Source: Nocardia crassostreae
GTDB lineage: Bacteria; Actinomycetota; Actinomycetes; Mycobacteriales; Mycobacteriaceae
Direction: 5' to 3'
Length of the DNA: 43,179 nt
Assembly (NCBI RefSeq): GCF_001613405.1
Contig: NZ_BDCH01000046.1
Coordinates: forward strand, 1 to 43,179
The notes beneath the pieces were generated by a model. It saw only the letters and a list, made by a program, of their open reading frames with translations, was not told where the DNA came from and did not search any database. Positions 28,113 through 36,743 of the stretch are shown here, piece after piece. Each line of letters opens with the position of its first letter. The stretch's first letter is position 1. The translations under genes and the position numbers were made by a program.

Positions 28113-28720
28113 TGCCCCGTAAGGTCCTGGTCGCCAGCCGGAATGCCAAGAAGCTCAACGAACTTCGCCGCATTCTCGACGAGGCGGGCATCGCGGGCAT
28201 CGAGATCGTCGGCCTGAACGACGTCGCACTCTACGACGAGGCTCTCGAAACCGGCGCCACCTTCGAGGAGAACGCCGTCGCCAAGGCCCGCGACGGCCAT
28301 GCCGCCACCGGATTGCCCTGTATCGCAGACGATTCCGGCATTGCGGTCGACGCCTTGAACGGTATGCCCGGCGTCCTGTCCGCTCGCTGGTCCGGCACGC
28401 ACGGAAATGACGAGGCCAACAACACCCTGCTGCTGGCCCAGCTCGGCGACGTCCCGGACGAGCGCCGTGGCGCGCGCTTCGTCTCCGCCTGCGCCCTGGT
28501 CGCCGATGGCGGCGAGGTGATCGTTCGCGGCGAATGGCCCGGCGCCATTGCCCGGAAGCCGGTCGGCGACGGCGGTTTCGGCTACGACCCCCTCTTCGTC
28601 CCGGACGGCGGCACCGTCTCCGCCGCCCAGCTCGCCCCGGCCGACAAGGACGCCGCCTCCCACCGCGGCCGCGCCCTCCGCCAGCTCCTCCCCGCGCTGG
28701 CGGCTCTGGCCGAGAGCTGA
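28112..28720 (+). CDS. rdgB: XTP/dITP diphosphatase RdgB (HAM1)
   Basis: A 202-residue non-canonical purine NTP pyrophosphatase that keeps ITP, dITP and XTP out of nucleic acids. Motifs are VASRNAKKLNEL (the NTP-binding start), TFEENAVAKA, CIADDSGIAVDAL and GDGGFGYDPLFVPDG, then a C-terminal SHRGRAL. All the metal and base contacts expected for the family are visible. The length is normal. It is translationally coupled to rph and closed by a 15-bp terminator. Confidence 0.96.
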
Positions 28721-28743
28721 ATTCCATTCGGTAGCAGATAAAT

Positions 28744-28776
28744 ACGTGCCCCCTTTCCTACGGAAAGGGGGCACGT
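28744..28776. terminator. Bidirectional terminator after rdgB
   Basis: A 15-bp perfect stem (ACGTGCCCCCTTTCC / GGAAAGGGGGCACGT) with a three-base loop lies between the convergent rdgB and TetR genes. Confidence 0.9.
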
Positions 28777-28786
28777 TCGTTGTGGG

Positions 28787-29341
28787 TCACCGTTCGCCCA
28801 ATAGAGCTCGGATCATGTGTTCCGCCCCCGGGCGGGGGTCGAATTGGGGTGCGGGGCTGGTCAGTTCGTGCCAGAGGACGCCGTCGAAGTAGTCGGCGAG
28901 GAGTTTGGCGGCGTCGGTACGAGGGGTGACTTCGCGGACCATGGCTGTGAACCATTGGATGATGCGGTCGTGGCCGCGGCGCATGCTGTCCTGGAGGGCG
29001 GGGGTGGTCTGGGCTTCCAGGACCAGGGCGTAGCGGGCGAGGGTGCGGGTGCGGTCGGTGGTGGCGGCGTGGGTGATGAACAAGGCCAGGGCGTCGGCCA
29101 ATTGGGGGATGGTGGCGGGGGCGGGCATGCGGTTCACGGCGTTCCAGTCCGCGTAGTCGCGTTCCTCGAGCCGTTCGGCGATCGCGGCCAGCAGGGTTTC
29201 GCGGGTGCGGAAGTAGTTGGAGCTGGATCCCGAGGGCATGCCCGCGGCGGCGTCGACCGCACGGTGGGTGAGTGCGCGCGAGCCGCGCGATCCGAGGAGT
29301 TCGATCGCGCTGTCGAGTAGCTGCTCGCGTTTGGTGGGCAT
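28787..29341 (-). CDS. TetR-family repressor
   Basis: A 184-residue TetR regulator. The N-terminal HTH is in EQLLDSAIELLGSRGSRALT followed by VDAAAGMPSGSSSNYFRTRE. The ligand-binding half has no specific signature. It is divergent from an FAD monooxygenase, with three evenly spaced palindromes between the two, so it very probably represses both itself and the monooxygenase, with a monooxygenase substrate as a likely inducer. With its partner it interrupts the conserved order rdgB/Rv1342c, which suggests that the pair was acquired as a module. Confidence 0.92.
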   Translation of the reverse strand: MPTKREQLLDSAIELLGSRGSRALTHRAVDAAAGMPSGSSSNYFRTRETLLAAIAERLEERDYADWNAVNRMPAPATIPQLADALALFITHAATTDRTRTLARYALVLEAQTTPALQDSMRRGHDRIIQWFTAMVREVTPRTDAAKLLADYFDGVLWHELTSPAPQFDPRPGAEHMIRALLGER

Positions 29342-29350
29342 CCGTGGATA

Positions 29351-29406
29351 CTACATCAGTAGCGAGTTCTACTACATCGGTAGTGCTGAAACTACATCTG
29401 CAGTAG
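29351..29406. promoter_or_regulatory. Three evenly spaced TetR operators
   Basis: CTACATCAGTAG (29351-29362), CTACATCGGTAG (29372-29383) and CTACATCTGCAGTAG (29392-29406) share CTAC-N4-7-GTAG. Their centres are about 21 bp apart, two helical turns, so three dimers could bind the same face of the DNA. The sites start 10 bp upstream of the tetR start and lie about 67-122 bp upstream of the monooxygenase start. Confidence 0.85.
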
Positions 29407-29472
29407 CGTTCCTCTCATCGAACGGTACAGCGGGGCCAATCCGGATCCACGCGAACTCGAGGGGAGTACGAA

Positions 29473-30633
29473 ATGTCCAAGGCGTTGATCGTCGGTGGCG
29501 GAATCGGGGGATTGGCCACGGCCGTAGCATTCGCCCGGCAGGGCTGGGATGTGGAGGTGCTGGAGCGGGCCGAACGGATCACCGAGGTCGGCGCAGGTTT
29601 GTCCTTGTGGGCCAATGCGCTTCGCGCCCTCGACGCGCTGGGCCTGGGCGACCGAGTGCGGGCGCGCGCCGTCGACGACGGCTCCGCCGGTATCCGGGAC
29701 AGCAAGGGGCGCTGGCTTTCCCGTGTCGATGCCGAGGCGATTCGGACGCGCTTCGGCAGCCCGATCGTGCTGCACCGCGCCGACCTGCTGGACATCCTGC
29801 GCGAAGCCGTGCCGGAATCGGCCCTGCGCACCGGGATATCGGTCAGTGAGGTGCGCGCCGACGGTTCCGTCGTGCACTCCGCGGGAGTCTCGACCGGCGA
29901 TGTGATCGTCGGCGCCGACGGCATCCACAGCGTAGTCCGCCGGGCGGTCTGCGGCGAGGTCACGCCCCGCTACAGCGGATACACCGCCTTGCGGGTCGTC
30001 GTCACCCCGACCGCGCCGATGGGCGATCTGGGCGAAACCTGGGGCAAGGGTGAGCGTTTCGGCTTCGCCGCGCTCGCCGACGGCCGCGCCTACTGCTTCG
30101 CCGCCGTCAACGCCCCCGCCGGTGCGCCCAGCGGCGGACTGCGCGAATTGCGCGCTCGCTTCGGCGACTGGCACGAGCCGATCCCGAGCCTGCTCGCAGC
30201 CGCCGACGAATCGGCATTGCTGCACAACGACATTCACTTCCTGCCGCCGCTACCGACCTACGTCTCCGGCCGCATCGCGCTCATCGGCGACGCCGCGCAC
30301 GCCATGACGCCGAACCTGGGCCAGGGTGCCTGCCAGGCGCTCGAGGACGCGGTGGTGCTGGCCGAGGTGGCCGCGCACGATCCGGATCTCGCCCGCTACG
30401 ACGCCGAGCGCCGCCCGCGTACTCGAATGATCGCGGACCGCTCGGAGCGAATCGGGGTCGTGGCCCAGCTCTCCTGGGCTCCGGCGGTCGCGGTGCGCAA
30501 TGCGATCATGCGTTTGATACCGGCATCGGCCCAGATCAAAGCGCTTGTCCCGGTGCTGGAATGGGAGCCGCGCCCGGCTCGGCCGTCGGCGGGTTTCCGC
30601 CGGAATGCTTCGCGGAGCCCCGAAAGGTCGTAG
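29473..30633 (+). CDS. FAD-dependent monooxygenase under TetR control
   Basis: A 386-residue group A flavoprotein hydroxylase of the UbiH/salicylate-hydroxylase type. The dinucleotide motif GGGIGGLATAVAFARQGW opens the protein. VIVGADGIHSVVR is the DG motif, and ALIGDAAHAMTPNLGQG is the GD motif that contacts the FAD ribityl chain. Such enzymes hydroxylate aromatic or polyketide substrates with NAD(P)H and O2; the substrate is not evident. The ATG at 29473 follows GAGGGGAG. The C-terminal 40 residues are Arg/Ser/Pro-rich and probably disordered. Confidence 0.93.
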   Translation: MSKALIVGGGIGGLATAVAFARQGWDVEVLERAERITEVGAGLSLWANALRALDALGLGDRVRARAVDDGSAGIRDSKGRWLSRVDAEAIRTRFGSPIVLHRADLLDILREAVPESALRTGISVSEVRADGSVVHSAGVSTGDVIVGADGIHSVVRRAVCGEVTPRYSGYTALRVVVTPTAPMGDLGETWGKGERFGFAALADGRAYCFAAVNAPAGAPSGGLRELRARFGDWHEPIPSLLAAADESALLHNDIHFLPPLPTYVSGRIALIGDAAHAMTPNLGQGACQALEDAVVLAEVAAHDPDLARYDAERRPRTRMIADRSERIGVVAQLSWAPAVAVRNAIMRLIPASAQIKALVPVLEWEPRPARPSAGFRRNASRSPERS

Positions 30634-30811
30634 CGCGCGGCCCCGTGCGGGGCAAGCTCGAAGTATGGCTGACGGGACTGTGCTTCGGCGGATGACGGCC
30701 CGGCTCGCGCTGCCGATGGCACTCGCCCTCGCGGTACCGGTATCCGCTGACGCCCGAGGGCCGGTCGGCCTTTCTGCGCGATCTGCCTGGGGCATCCGGG
30801 AGCGCTGACCC

Positions 30812-31210
30812 CTACAGGCCGAAGGTGGCCTTCACTTCCTGGGTGCGGCGGTGCTCGAAGACGAAGGACAGGAAGGGGACGGTGCCCGCGAGGCAGGTGA
30901 GTGCGGTGGTGACCGGCTTCCATCGGGCCTTGATGCCGAGGTCGATGGTGAAGACCAGGTAGAGCATGTAGAAGATGCCGTGCACCTGGCCGATGTAGAA
31001 CAGCCAGCCGGGGGCGGTGCTGCTGTCCTCCAGAAGCAGGTACTTGTAGATCATTTCGCCGGTGAGGACCAGCAGCCACAGGCCGGTGATCCAGGCCAGG
31101 ATGCGGTAGCGCAGTAGCGCGCCGCGGATCTTCTCGGGGGCGGCGGCGCCGATCGGGCCGGGCGCGAGGGTCTCGACGGCGGGGGATTCGGCGTTGTCGC
31201 GGGTGCTCAC
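30812..31210 (-). CDS. DUF3817 membrane protein (Rv1342c-like)
   Basis: A 132-residue protein with a polar N-terminal 30 residues and three membrane segments. The family pattern appears as ILAWITGLWLLVL, IGQVHGIFYMLYLVF and GTVPFLSFVFEHR. The role is unknown. The GTG at 31210 overlaps the upstream gene stop by four bases (31207-31210), so translation is coupled. Its paralogue lies at 5151-5510. The 178 bp between the monooxygenase and this gene contain only a short GC hairpin and a doubtful 47-codon frame. Confidence 0.88.
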   Translation of the reverse strand: MSTRDNAESPAVETLAPGPIGAAAPEKIRGALLRYRILAWITGLWLLVLTGEMIYKYLLLEDSSTAPGWLFYIGQVHGIFYMLYLVFTIDLGIKARWKPVTTALTCLAGTVPFLSFVFEHRRTQEVKATFGL

Positions 31211-31686
31211 CCTGCGTTCCTCTCGTGGTTGCGCAGCCCGGCATCGCGGATCTGCTGATCCATATCGTGGGCGTGCAGATCGGCCAGGTATCGGTTGTAT
31301 TCGGCGAGTTCGGGATCCTCGTCCCGGGCGGCCTTGGGGCGCTCGGGCAGGATGCCGTCCGGAATCTCGCGCGGCGCGGCCGCTTTCGCCCGCGTCAGGC
31401 GTGCCAGCCGCGATTCGACGGCCCGCGGCTCATCGGAGGGCCGCGGCTCGCCGGACGGTTGCGGCAGGGACTGCCGGGCGGCGTCCTTCTCCAGGCGCAC
31501 GAAACGCAGGTAGGCCCACACCACGAAGCCTGCGAACAGCGGCCACTGCAGGGCGTACCCCAGATTCTGGGCGGTGCCGTTACCGGATTCGAACCGCGTC
31601 CACTGCCAATATCCCAAGGCCAGGCAGGCCGCCGATGCCACGACCACGAAGACGATCAGGGCCGGGCGGCGGTGAGGAGCGGACAC
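31207..31686 (-). CDS. LprD-like membrane protein (Rv1343c family)
   Basis: A 159-residue protein. Two membrane segments (about residues 8-26 and 43-62) bracket QWTRFESGNGTAQNLGYALQ, which is the conserved core of the LprD family. The long C-terminal tail is Arg/Pro/Glu-rich and ends DLHAHDMDQQIRDAGLR. LprD is annotated as a lipoprotein, but the cysteine here (VVASAACLAL) is preceded by Ala-Ala without a good lipobox, so simple membrane insertion is more likely. It is coupled to the DUF3817 gene. A 33-bp palindrome lies 12 bp upstream of the start. Confidence 0.85.
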   Translation of the reverse strand: MSAPHRRPALIVFVVVASAACLALGYWQWTRFESGNGTAQNLGYALQWPLFAGFVVWAYLRFVRLEKDAARQSLPQPSGEPRPSDEPRAVESRLARLTRAKAAAPREIPDGILPERPKAARDEDPELAEYNRYLADLHAHDMDQQIRDAGLRNHERNAG

Positions 31687-31698
31687 GCCCTCAACGGT

Positions 31699-31731
31699 AC
31701 CTGCCTACTACGGAGTCCGTAGTAGGCAGGT
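31699..31731. promoter_or_regulatory. 33-bp palindrome upstream of the LprD-like gene
   Basis: A 16-bp perfect stem around a single central G (ACCTGCCTACTACGGA then G then the reverse complement). It lies just upstream of the LprD-like start and just after the SDR stop. The inner TACTACGGA-N-TCCGTAGTA has the look of a dimeric-repressor operator. A terminator for the SDR is the alternative, but there is no T tract. Confidence 0.6.
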
Positions 31732-31756
31732 GTGCACCGGGTGACCTGGATCGCGG

Positions 31757-32632
31757 TCAGAATTTGTAGCTGACGCCGGTGAGGCGTTCGGACTCTTTCC
31801 ACAGCCGCCGCCAGAGTTCCCGGTTCTGCGACAGATTGGTCGAGGGGGAGGGTTGCACCGGGCCCTGGCTGCCCATCCAGCGGGTCGGGCCCCAGTAGAC
31901 GGCCGGGTCGGCATTCGGGTCGGTGGCCGCGAACAGGGAGGAGTAGGCGGCGTGGAAGGGGGACTGGCCGACGAGGCGGATGAAGGGCTTGGAGATCTTG
32001 TCCAGCGGGGTCTCGGTGCGCGCGAACAGATCGGTGGCCGAGACGCCCGGGTGCACGCCGTAGGAGCGCTTGGCCGAACCGGCCTCGCTCAGCCGCCGCT
32101 GCAGTTCGCGGGCGAACATGAGGTTGGACAGCTTGGACTGCGCGTAGGCGAGATTGCGCTGGTAGCGGCGGTTCTCGTAGTTGAGGTCGTCGATCCACAG
32201 CTTGGGCGTCTGCCGGTGCGCGATGGAGGCCAGGGTCACCACGCGATCGCGGACCCGGTCCAGCAGCAGGCCGGTGAGCGCGAAGTGTCCGAGATGGTTG
32301 ACGCCCCACTGGGTTTCGAAGCCGTCCTCGGTGCGCGAGAACGGGATGTTCATCAGCCCGGCATTGTTGATCAGCACATCGAACTCGCCCTGGCTCTCGG
32401 CGAATTCGCGCACCGAGGCGAGGCTCGCGAGATCCAGCGCCGCCACCCGCACATCGCCGCCGATGCGATCGGCCACCTCCTGCGCCTTGGCGGTATTGCG
32501 GCAGGCTATGACCACGGTGGCGCCCTTGCCCGCGAGCACCTTGGTGGTCTGCTCGCCGATACCGCCGTTGGCTCCGGTGATCACGAAGGTGCGCCCGGAC
32601 TGATCCGAGATTTCGCTTGGCTTCTATGCCAT
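31757..32632 (-). pseudogene. Short-chain dehydrogenase with amber codon 3
   Basis: An SDR of the retinol-dehydrogenase-like type. The cofactor motif is VITGANGGIGEQ, then NNAGLMN and a catalytic YAQSK with Ser upstream (VTLASIAH). Read from the natural-looking ATG at 32632 (GAGG ten bases upstream), the protein is M-A-stop-KPSEISDQSGRTFVITG. The TAG at 32624-32626 falls in frame where a Gln or similar residue is expected (CAG to TAG would do). No ATG, GTG or TTG occurs between the stop and the GTG at 32584, which would start inside the first beta strand. The rest is intact for 275 codons, so a small amount of active protein might be made by re-initiation. Confidence 0.7.
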
Positions 32633-32690
32633 GGCTGTTGACCTCACAGGTTCGGCGTCATTGTGCTGCGAGAGCACGCGCCCCTCGACC

Positions 32691-32704
32691 TAACTCCAGA
32701 GTAA
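32691..32704. promoter_or_regulatory. Quasi-palindrome in the SDR promoter region
   Basis: TAACTC CA GAGTAA is a near-perfect inverted repeat (one mismatch) about 60 bp upstream of the SDR start. It resembles the dyads bound by MerR-type regulators, but no such gene is nearby. Confidence 0.3.
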
Positions 32705-32747
32705 GTTCCTGGGGAAGATGTCTGGGTCAGTGGCGCCGAATGACAAA

Positions 32748-32780
32748 CGCCCCGCCGCGACTGTACGTCGCGGCGGGGCG
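32748..32780 (-). terminator. Terminator of the sigma factor gene
   Basis: A 14-bp perfect stem (CGCCCCGCCGCGAC / GTCGCGGCGGGGCG) with a five-base loop, followed on the minus strand by TTTGTCATT. It starts 36 bp after the restored stop of the sigma factor gene, at 32817. Confidence 0.85.
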
Positions 32781-32816
32781 GAATGGTGGCGGGGGTCGGG
32801 GCCCTGGGGGCTGGGC

Positions 32817-33819
32817 TCAGCCGAGGAGGTCTTCGAGGGCCTGGGCTCGTTTGGGGTGGCGGAGTTTCTGCATGGCCTTCGCTTCGAGTTGGCGGATGCG
32901 TTCGCGGGAGACGCCGAAGAGGCGGCCGACTTCCTCGAGGGTGCGGGGGTCCGAGCCGTCCAGGCCGTAGCGCAGGGCGACCACCTGGGCTTCGCGTTCG
33001 GGGAGGCCGGACAGGACCTTCATGAGCTGGCCGTGGACCGTCTTCGGTGACCGTGACGGCCGGGCCGGGCGCGCTGTCGGCGAGGATTTCGCCCAGTTCG
33101 GTGCCGCTTTCGTCATCGCCGATCTGGAGGTGCAGGGAGATCGGGTTGCGGTCGTGGCTGAGGACCTGGCGGACCTGCTCGACGGGGAGGTCGAGCTCGG
33201 CGGCCAACTCCTCCAGGGTGGCGTCGCGGCCCAGCTGCTGCGACAGCGCCCGCCGGGTGCGTATGGCGCGGTTCAGCACCTCGACCACGTGGCCGGGAAT
33301 CCGGATGGTGCGGCTCTGGTCGGCCAGGGCGCGGCCGATGGACTGCTTGATCCACCAGGTGGCGTAGGTGGAGAACTTCAGGCCGCGACGATGCTCGAAC
33401 TTCTCGATGGCGCGGATGAGGCCGAAGGTGCCCTCCTGGGTGAGGTCCAGCAGGGACATGCCCGCCGGGATCGGGTAGTGCTTGGCGATGGACACCACCA
33501 GGCGCAGGTTGGCGCGGACCATATGGTCCTTGGCCTGCTGTCCGTCCCGGATGGCGCGCTGTAGTTGGCGGCGCTCGGCGGCGCTGAGTTCGATTGCCGC
33601 GGCGGCATTCTCGTCCAGTCGCTGCTGTGCGAGCACGCCGGTCTCGATGCGCTCGGCGAGCTCGTATTCCTGCTCGCCGGTGAGCAGGGCCGTGCGGCCG
33701 ATCTGCCGCAGATAGTCCCGCACGGAGTCTTCGCTGACCGTATTGACGGTGATGGGCATGGAGGTTGCTCCCTTCCGGCCGGTGGTGGTGCTGGCGACTG
33801 CCGTGAGAGTGCGGGTCAT
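32817..33819 (-). pseudogene. Principal-like group 2 sigma factor (SigA/SigB type), frameshifted before region 4
   Basis: From the ATG at 33819 (behind GGAGGAA) the protein reads through region 1.2 (SVRDYLRQIGRTALLTGEQEYELAERIE), region 2 (SLLDLTQEGTFGLIRAIEKF and FSTYATWWIKQSI) and region 3 to AVTVTED. There the frame is lost at 33038-33039 (CC on the plus strand). The next frame continues VHGQLMKVLSGLPEREAQ and the complete region 4.2 helix-turn-helix (TLEEVGRLFGVSRERIRQLE) to a stop at 32817. Removing one base gives a normal 333-residue group 2 sigma factor. As written, the product keeps its -10 recognition but loses its -35 recognition. No anti-sigma gene is adjacent. Confidence 0.88.
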
Positions 33820-33866
33820 ACGGGAGTTCCTCCTTCGGTCGTGCCGTCTCCGGCGACGAGAACAAA

Positions 33867-33893
33867 GTTATATCAGACCTAAAAATATGTCAA
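33867..33893 (-). promoter_or_regulatory. Candidate promoter of the sigma factor gene
   Basis: On the minus strand TTGACA (33893-33888) is followed after 15 bases by TATAAC (33872-33867), within an unusually AT-rich stretch about 50 bp upstream of the sigma factor start. The spacing is slightly short for a vegetative promoter. Confidence 0.45.
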
Positions 33894-33929
33894 CCATGAG
33901 TTTATGACGAACTTGGGTATGCTGTTCCC

Positions 33930-34583
33930 ATGAGTGCACAGACCGCCGCCCCGCCGCTGGGCCTCCGCGAGCGGAAGAAGCAGCAGACCAGGCAGCACAT
34001 CTCCGATATCGCGACCGGTCTGTTCCTGGAGCGCGGGTTCGAGAGCGTGACCATTGCCGAGATCGCGGCGGCCGCCGATGTCGCCAAGATGACGGTCACC
34101 AACTACTTCCCACGCAAGGAAGACCTGGTGCTGGATCGCTCGGCGGAGTTCGCGGGCTGGCCCGCGCGCACGGTGCGGGAGCGGGAACCGGGCGAATCGG
34201 CGCTGGCCGCGCTGCGCCGCGCCTACCTCGCCAGCGTGGCGGAGCAGGACCGGCTCAATGGCTTCGCCCCGCCGGAGTTCGCCCGGCTCATGATCAGCAG
34301 TCCGGCCCTGGTCGCGCGCGTGCGCGAATTCCACGATGAGCGCGAGCGCGTGCTGGCCGCCGAACTGGCCGCCGAAACCGGCATCGCCGAGACCGATTTC
34401 GCGCCGCGTATTGCCGCCACATTGCTGACCGGCGTGCACCGCATCCTGTTCGACGAGACGCTGCGCCGCAATCTCGCGGGCGAACCGCATTCCGCCATTG
34501 CCGCCGTCATGACCGGCTACGTCGCCGAATCCTTCGACGCGCTGGAGCCGTCGCTCGGCGACTACGCGGTGCGCCCGCGCTGA
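33930..34583 (+). CDS. TetR-family regulator beside an exporter
   Basis: A 217-residue TetR regulator. The HTH is in TRQHISDIATGLFLERGFESVTIAEIAAAADVAKMTVTNYFPRKEDL, the typical SalR/MftR-like N-terminus with a charged GLRERKKQQTR lead. It lies 68 bp upstream of the DHA2 exporter on the same strand, and is divergent from the sigma factor gene with an AT-rich 110-bp interval. That interval holds GTCA-N13-TGAC, a possible operator. It probably controls itself and the exporter. Confidence 0.92.
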   Translation: MSAQTAAPPLGLRERKKQQTRQHISDIATGLFLERGFESVTIAEIAAAADVAKMTVTNYFPRKEDLVLDRSAEFAGWPARTVREREPGESALAALRRAYLASVAEQDRLNGFAPPEFARLMISSPALVARVREFHDERERVLAAELAAETGIAETDFAPRIAATLLTGVHRILFDETLRRNLAGEPHSAIAAVMTGYVAESFDALEPSLGDYAVRPR

Positions 34584-34651
34584 GCCTCCCGGCGCAGACG
34601 TTTGCCGTGTCGTTGCCAATGGGTGGCGGATGAGCGCAACATACTGGGCCG

Positions 34652-36691
34652 ATGACCGGTGCCAGTGCAGCAGTCGCCCCTCCGGCATCCCCGCAATTGA
34701 CCCGGGCCGGAACCAATCTGGTCTTCGCCACCGTGGTCGTCGGCATGCTCATGTCGGCGCTGGACCAGACCATCGTCTCCACCGCCCTGCCGACCATCGT
34801 GGCCGATCTGGGTGGAGCCGGGCATATGGCCTGGGTGGTGACCGCCTATCTGGTCACCTCGGCGATCGCCACCGCGCTGGCCGGGAAATTCGGTGACCTC
34901 TTTGGCTACAAACTGGTCTTCATCCTCAGCGGCCTGATCTTCATCATCGGTTCCATGATCGCCGGGATGTCGGGCGGCATGACCCTGCTGATCGTGGCGC
35001 GCGGCATTCAGGGCGTGGGCGGCGGCGGGCTCATGGTCACCGCCATGGCCTTGATCGCCAATGTGATTCCGCTGCGCGAACGCGGCAAGTACCAGGGCGC
35101 GCTGGGCGCGGTCTTCGGCGTCACCACGGTGCTGGGCCCGACTCTGGGCGGGCTGTTCACCGATCATCTGAGCTGGCGCTGGTGCTTCTACGTGAACGTC
35201 CCGGTCGCGGTGGTCATGATCGTCATGGCGCTGCGCTTCATCCCGTCCACGCGCGCCGAGACCAAACCGGTCGTCGACTATCTGGGCATTGCCGTCGTCG
35301 CGGGCGCGGTCACCACCCTCATCCTCGGCCTGGAGTGGGGCGGGCAGGAATACGCGTGGGATTCGCCGATGATCATCGGGCTGTTCCTCGCCGCGGCGGC
35401 GCTGTTCGCGCTGTTCGTGGTCGTGGAACTGCGGGCGACCGAACCCATGCTGCCCATGAAGCTGTTCCGCGGCAATGTCTTCACCGTCTGCTCGATCCTC
35501 AGTTTCATCGTCGGCTTCGCCATGCTCGGGGCGATGACCTTCCTGCCCGCCTTCCTGCAGTACGTCATGGGCGTCTCGGCCACGGCCTCCGGTCTGCGTA
35601 CCCTGCCCCTGGTGATCGGCCTGTTCACCACCTCGATCTTCTCCGGCACGGTGGTCGGCAGGACCGGGCACTACAAGATCTTCCCCATTGTCGGCACCGC
35701 GGTCATGGCCGTCGGGCTGTTCCTGATGTCGACCATGAACCAGCACACGAGTTTCTGGTTGCAGTCGCTGTACATGCTGATCCTCGGCCTGGGCATCGGG
35801 CTCACCATGCAGGTGCTGACCATCGTGGTGCAGAACACCGTGCCCTACAACGATCTCGGCACCGCCACCTCGGGCGTCACCTTCTTCCGCACCATCGGCA
35901 GTGCTTTCGGCACAACGATTTTCGGAACCCTCTACACCAATCAGCTGACGCCGAACATGACCAGGGCGCTCGAACAGGCCAAGGTGGTGCCGCCCGAGGT
36001 CGCCCAGAATCCGGAAAAGCTGGCGAAACTACCGGATTCGGAGAAGGAGCCGATCCTCACCGCGTACGCCGACTCCATCGATTACGTCTTCCGCTGGGTG
36101 GTGCCGGTGGCCGTGCTCGGCTTCCTGATCGCCTGGTTCCTGAAGCAGGTGAAGCTGCGCGATACCGCGCGCGCCGGGGCCGTCGACCTCGGCGAGGGTT
36201 TCGCCATGCCGGACTCCGACGATCGGGCCGTGCATCTGGAGCGGGCCGTGGCGCATCAGCTGCGCAAGCTGCGCGACAATGCGGTGCCCGAACCGGGCAT
36301 TCTGGCCGCGGCGGGCAGTGCGCTGGATCGGGACGAGGCGTGGGCGCTGGTGCAGGTCCGCACCTATGCGAATTTGCTGGATACCGTGACGATCTCGGAG
36401 ATCGCCCGCACCCACTGGGTGCCCGAGGAACTGGTCGGGCCGGTCTTCGCCAAGGCGGAACGGGACGGCCTGGTCCGCACCGACGGCGACGTGGTGACGC
36501 TCACAGACCGCGGTGTCGAGGAAGTGGACCGGGTGCGCGCCGCCTGGCGGCGCTGGCTCGATGACCGGCTCGCCGACTGGGATCTCACCGATCCGGCCGA
36601 CCGCGCCCTGCTGGATCGGGCCGTGGACAATATCGCGCTCGAGCTTCTCGACGCGGGCGATCGGCCCGAGGCGCTGGCCAAACGCGACTGA
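34652..36691 (+). CDS. DHA2 (EmrB/QacA) exporter with C-terminal winged-helix domain
   Basis: A 679-residue major-facilitator drug:H+ antiporter of the 14-helix DHA2 group. Motif A is GKFGDLFGYKLVF, motif C is GAVFGVTTVLGPTLGGLFTDHLSWRW, and motif D1 is LDQTIVSTALPTI. Helices run to about residue 505. A cytoplasmic domain of about 170 residues follows: VTISEIARTHWVPEELVGPV, AERDGLVRTDGDVVTLTDRG, which looks like a MarR-type winged helix. Mycobacterial Rv1877 has a comparable long tail (recalled). The tail may sense drug or regulate transport. The ATG at 34652 sits 68 bp after the TetR gene. Confidence 0.92.
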   Translation: MTGASAAVAPPASPQLTRAGTNLVFATVVVGMLMSALDQTIVSTALPTIVADLGGAGHMAWVVTAYLVTSAIATALAGKFGDLFGYKLVFILSGLIFIIGSMIAGMSGGMTLLIVARGIQGVGGGGLMVTAMALIANVIPLRERGKYQGALGAVFGVTTVLGPTLGGLFTDHLSWRWCFYVNVPVAVVMIVMALRFIPSTRAETKPVVDYLGIAVVAGAVTTLILGLEWGGQEYAWDSPMIIGLFLAAAALFALFVVVELRATEPMLPMKLFRGNVFTVCSILSFIVGFAMLGAMTFLPAFLQYVMGVSATASGLRTLPLVIGLFTTSIFSGTVVGRTGHYKIFPIVGTAVMAVGLFLMSTMNQHTSFWLQSLYMLILGLGIGLTMQVLTIVVQNTVPYNDLGTATSGVTFFRTIGSAFGTTIFGTLYTNQLTPNMTRALEQAKVVPPEVAQNPEKLAKLPDSEKEPILTAYADSIDYVFRWVVPVAVLGFLIAWFLKQVKLRDTARAGAVDLGEGFAMPDSDDRAVHLERAVAHQLRKLRDNAVPEPGILAAAGSALDRDEAWALVQVRTYANLLDTVTISEIARTHWVPEELVGPVFAKAERDGLVRTDGDVVTLTDRGVEEVDRVRAAWRRWLDDRLADWDLTDPADRALLDRAVDNIALELLDAGDRPEALAKRD

Positions 36692-36743
36692 CGGCTGCGC
36701 CGATTCCGCCGAGCGGAACCGGCGCTACCGCAACCGATTCGGA

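Noticed and set aside
30665..30808. A 47-codon frame with a signal-like hydrophobic stretch
   Set aside because: No ribosome binding site, no conserved feature, and a short product after the monooxygenase; may be chance in GC-rich DNA.
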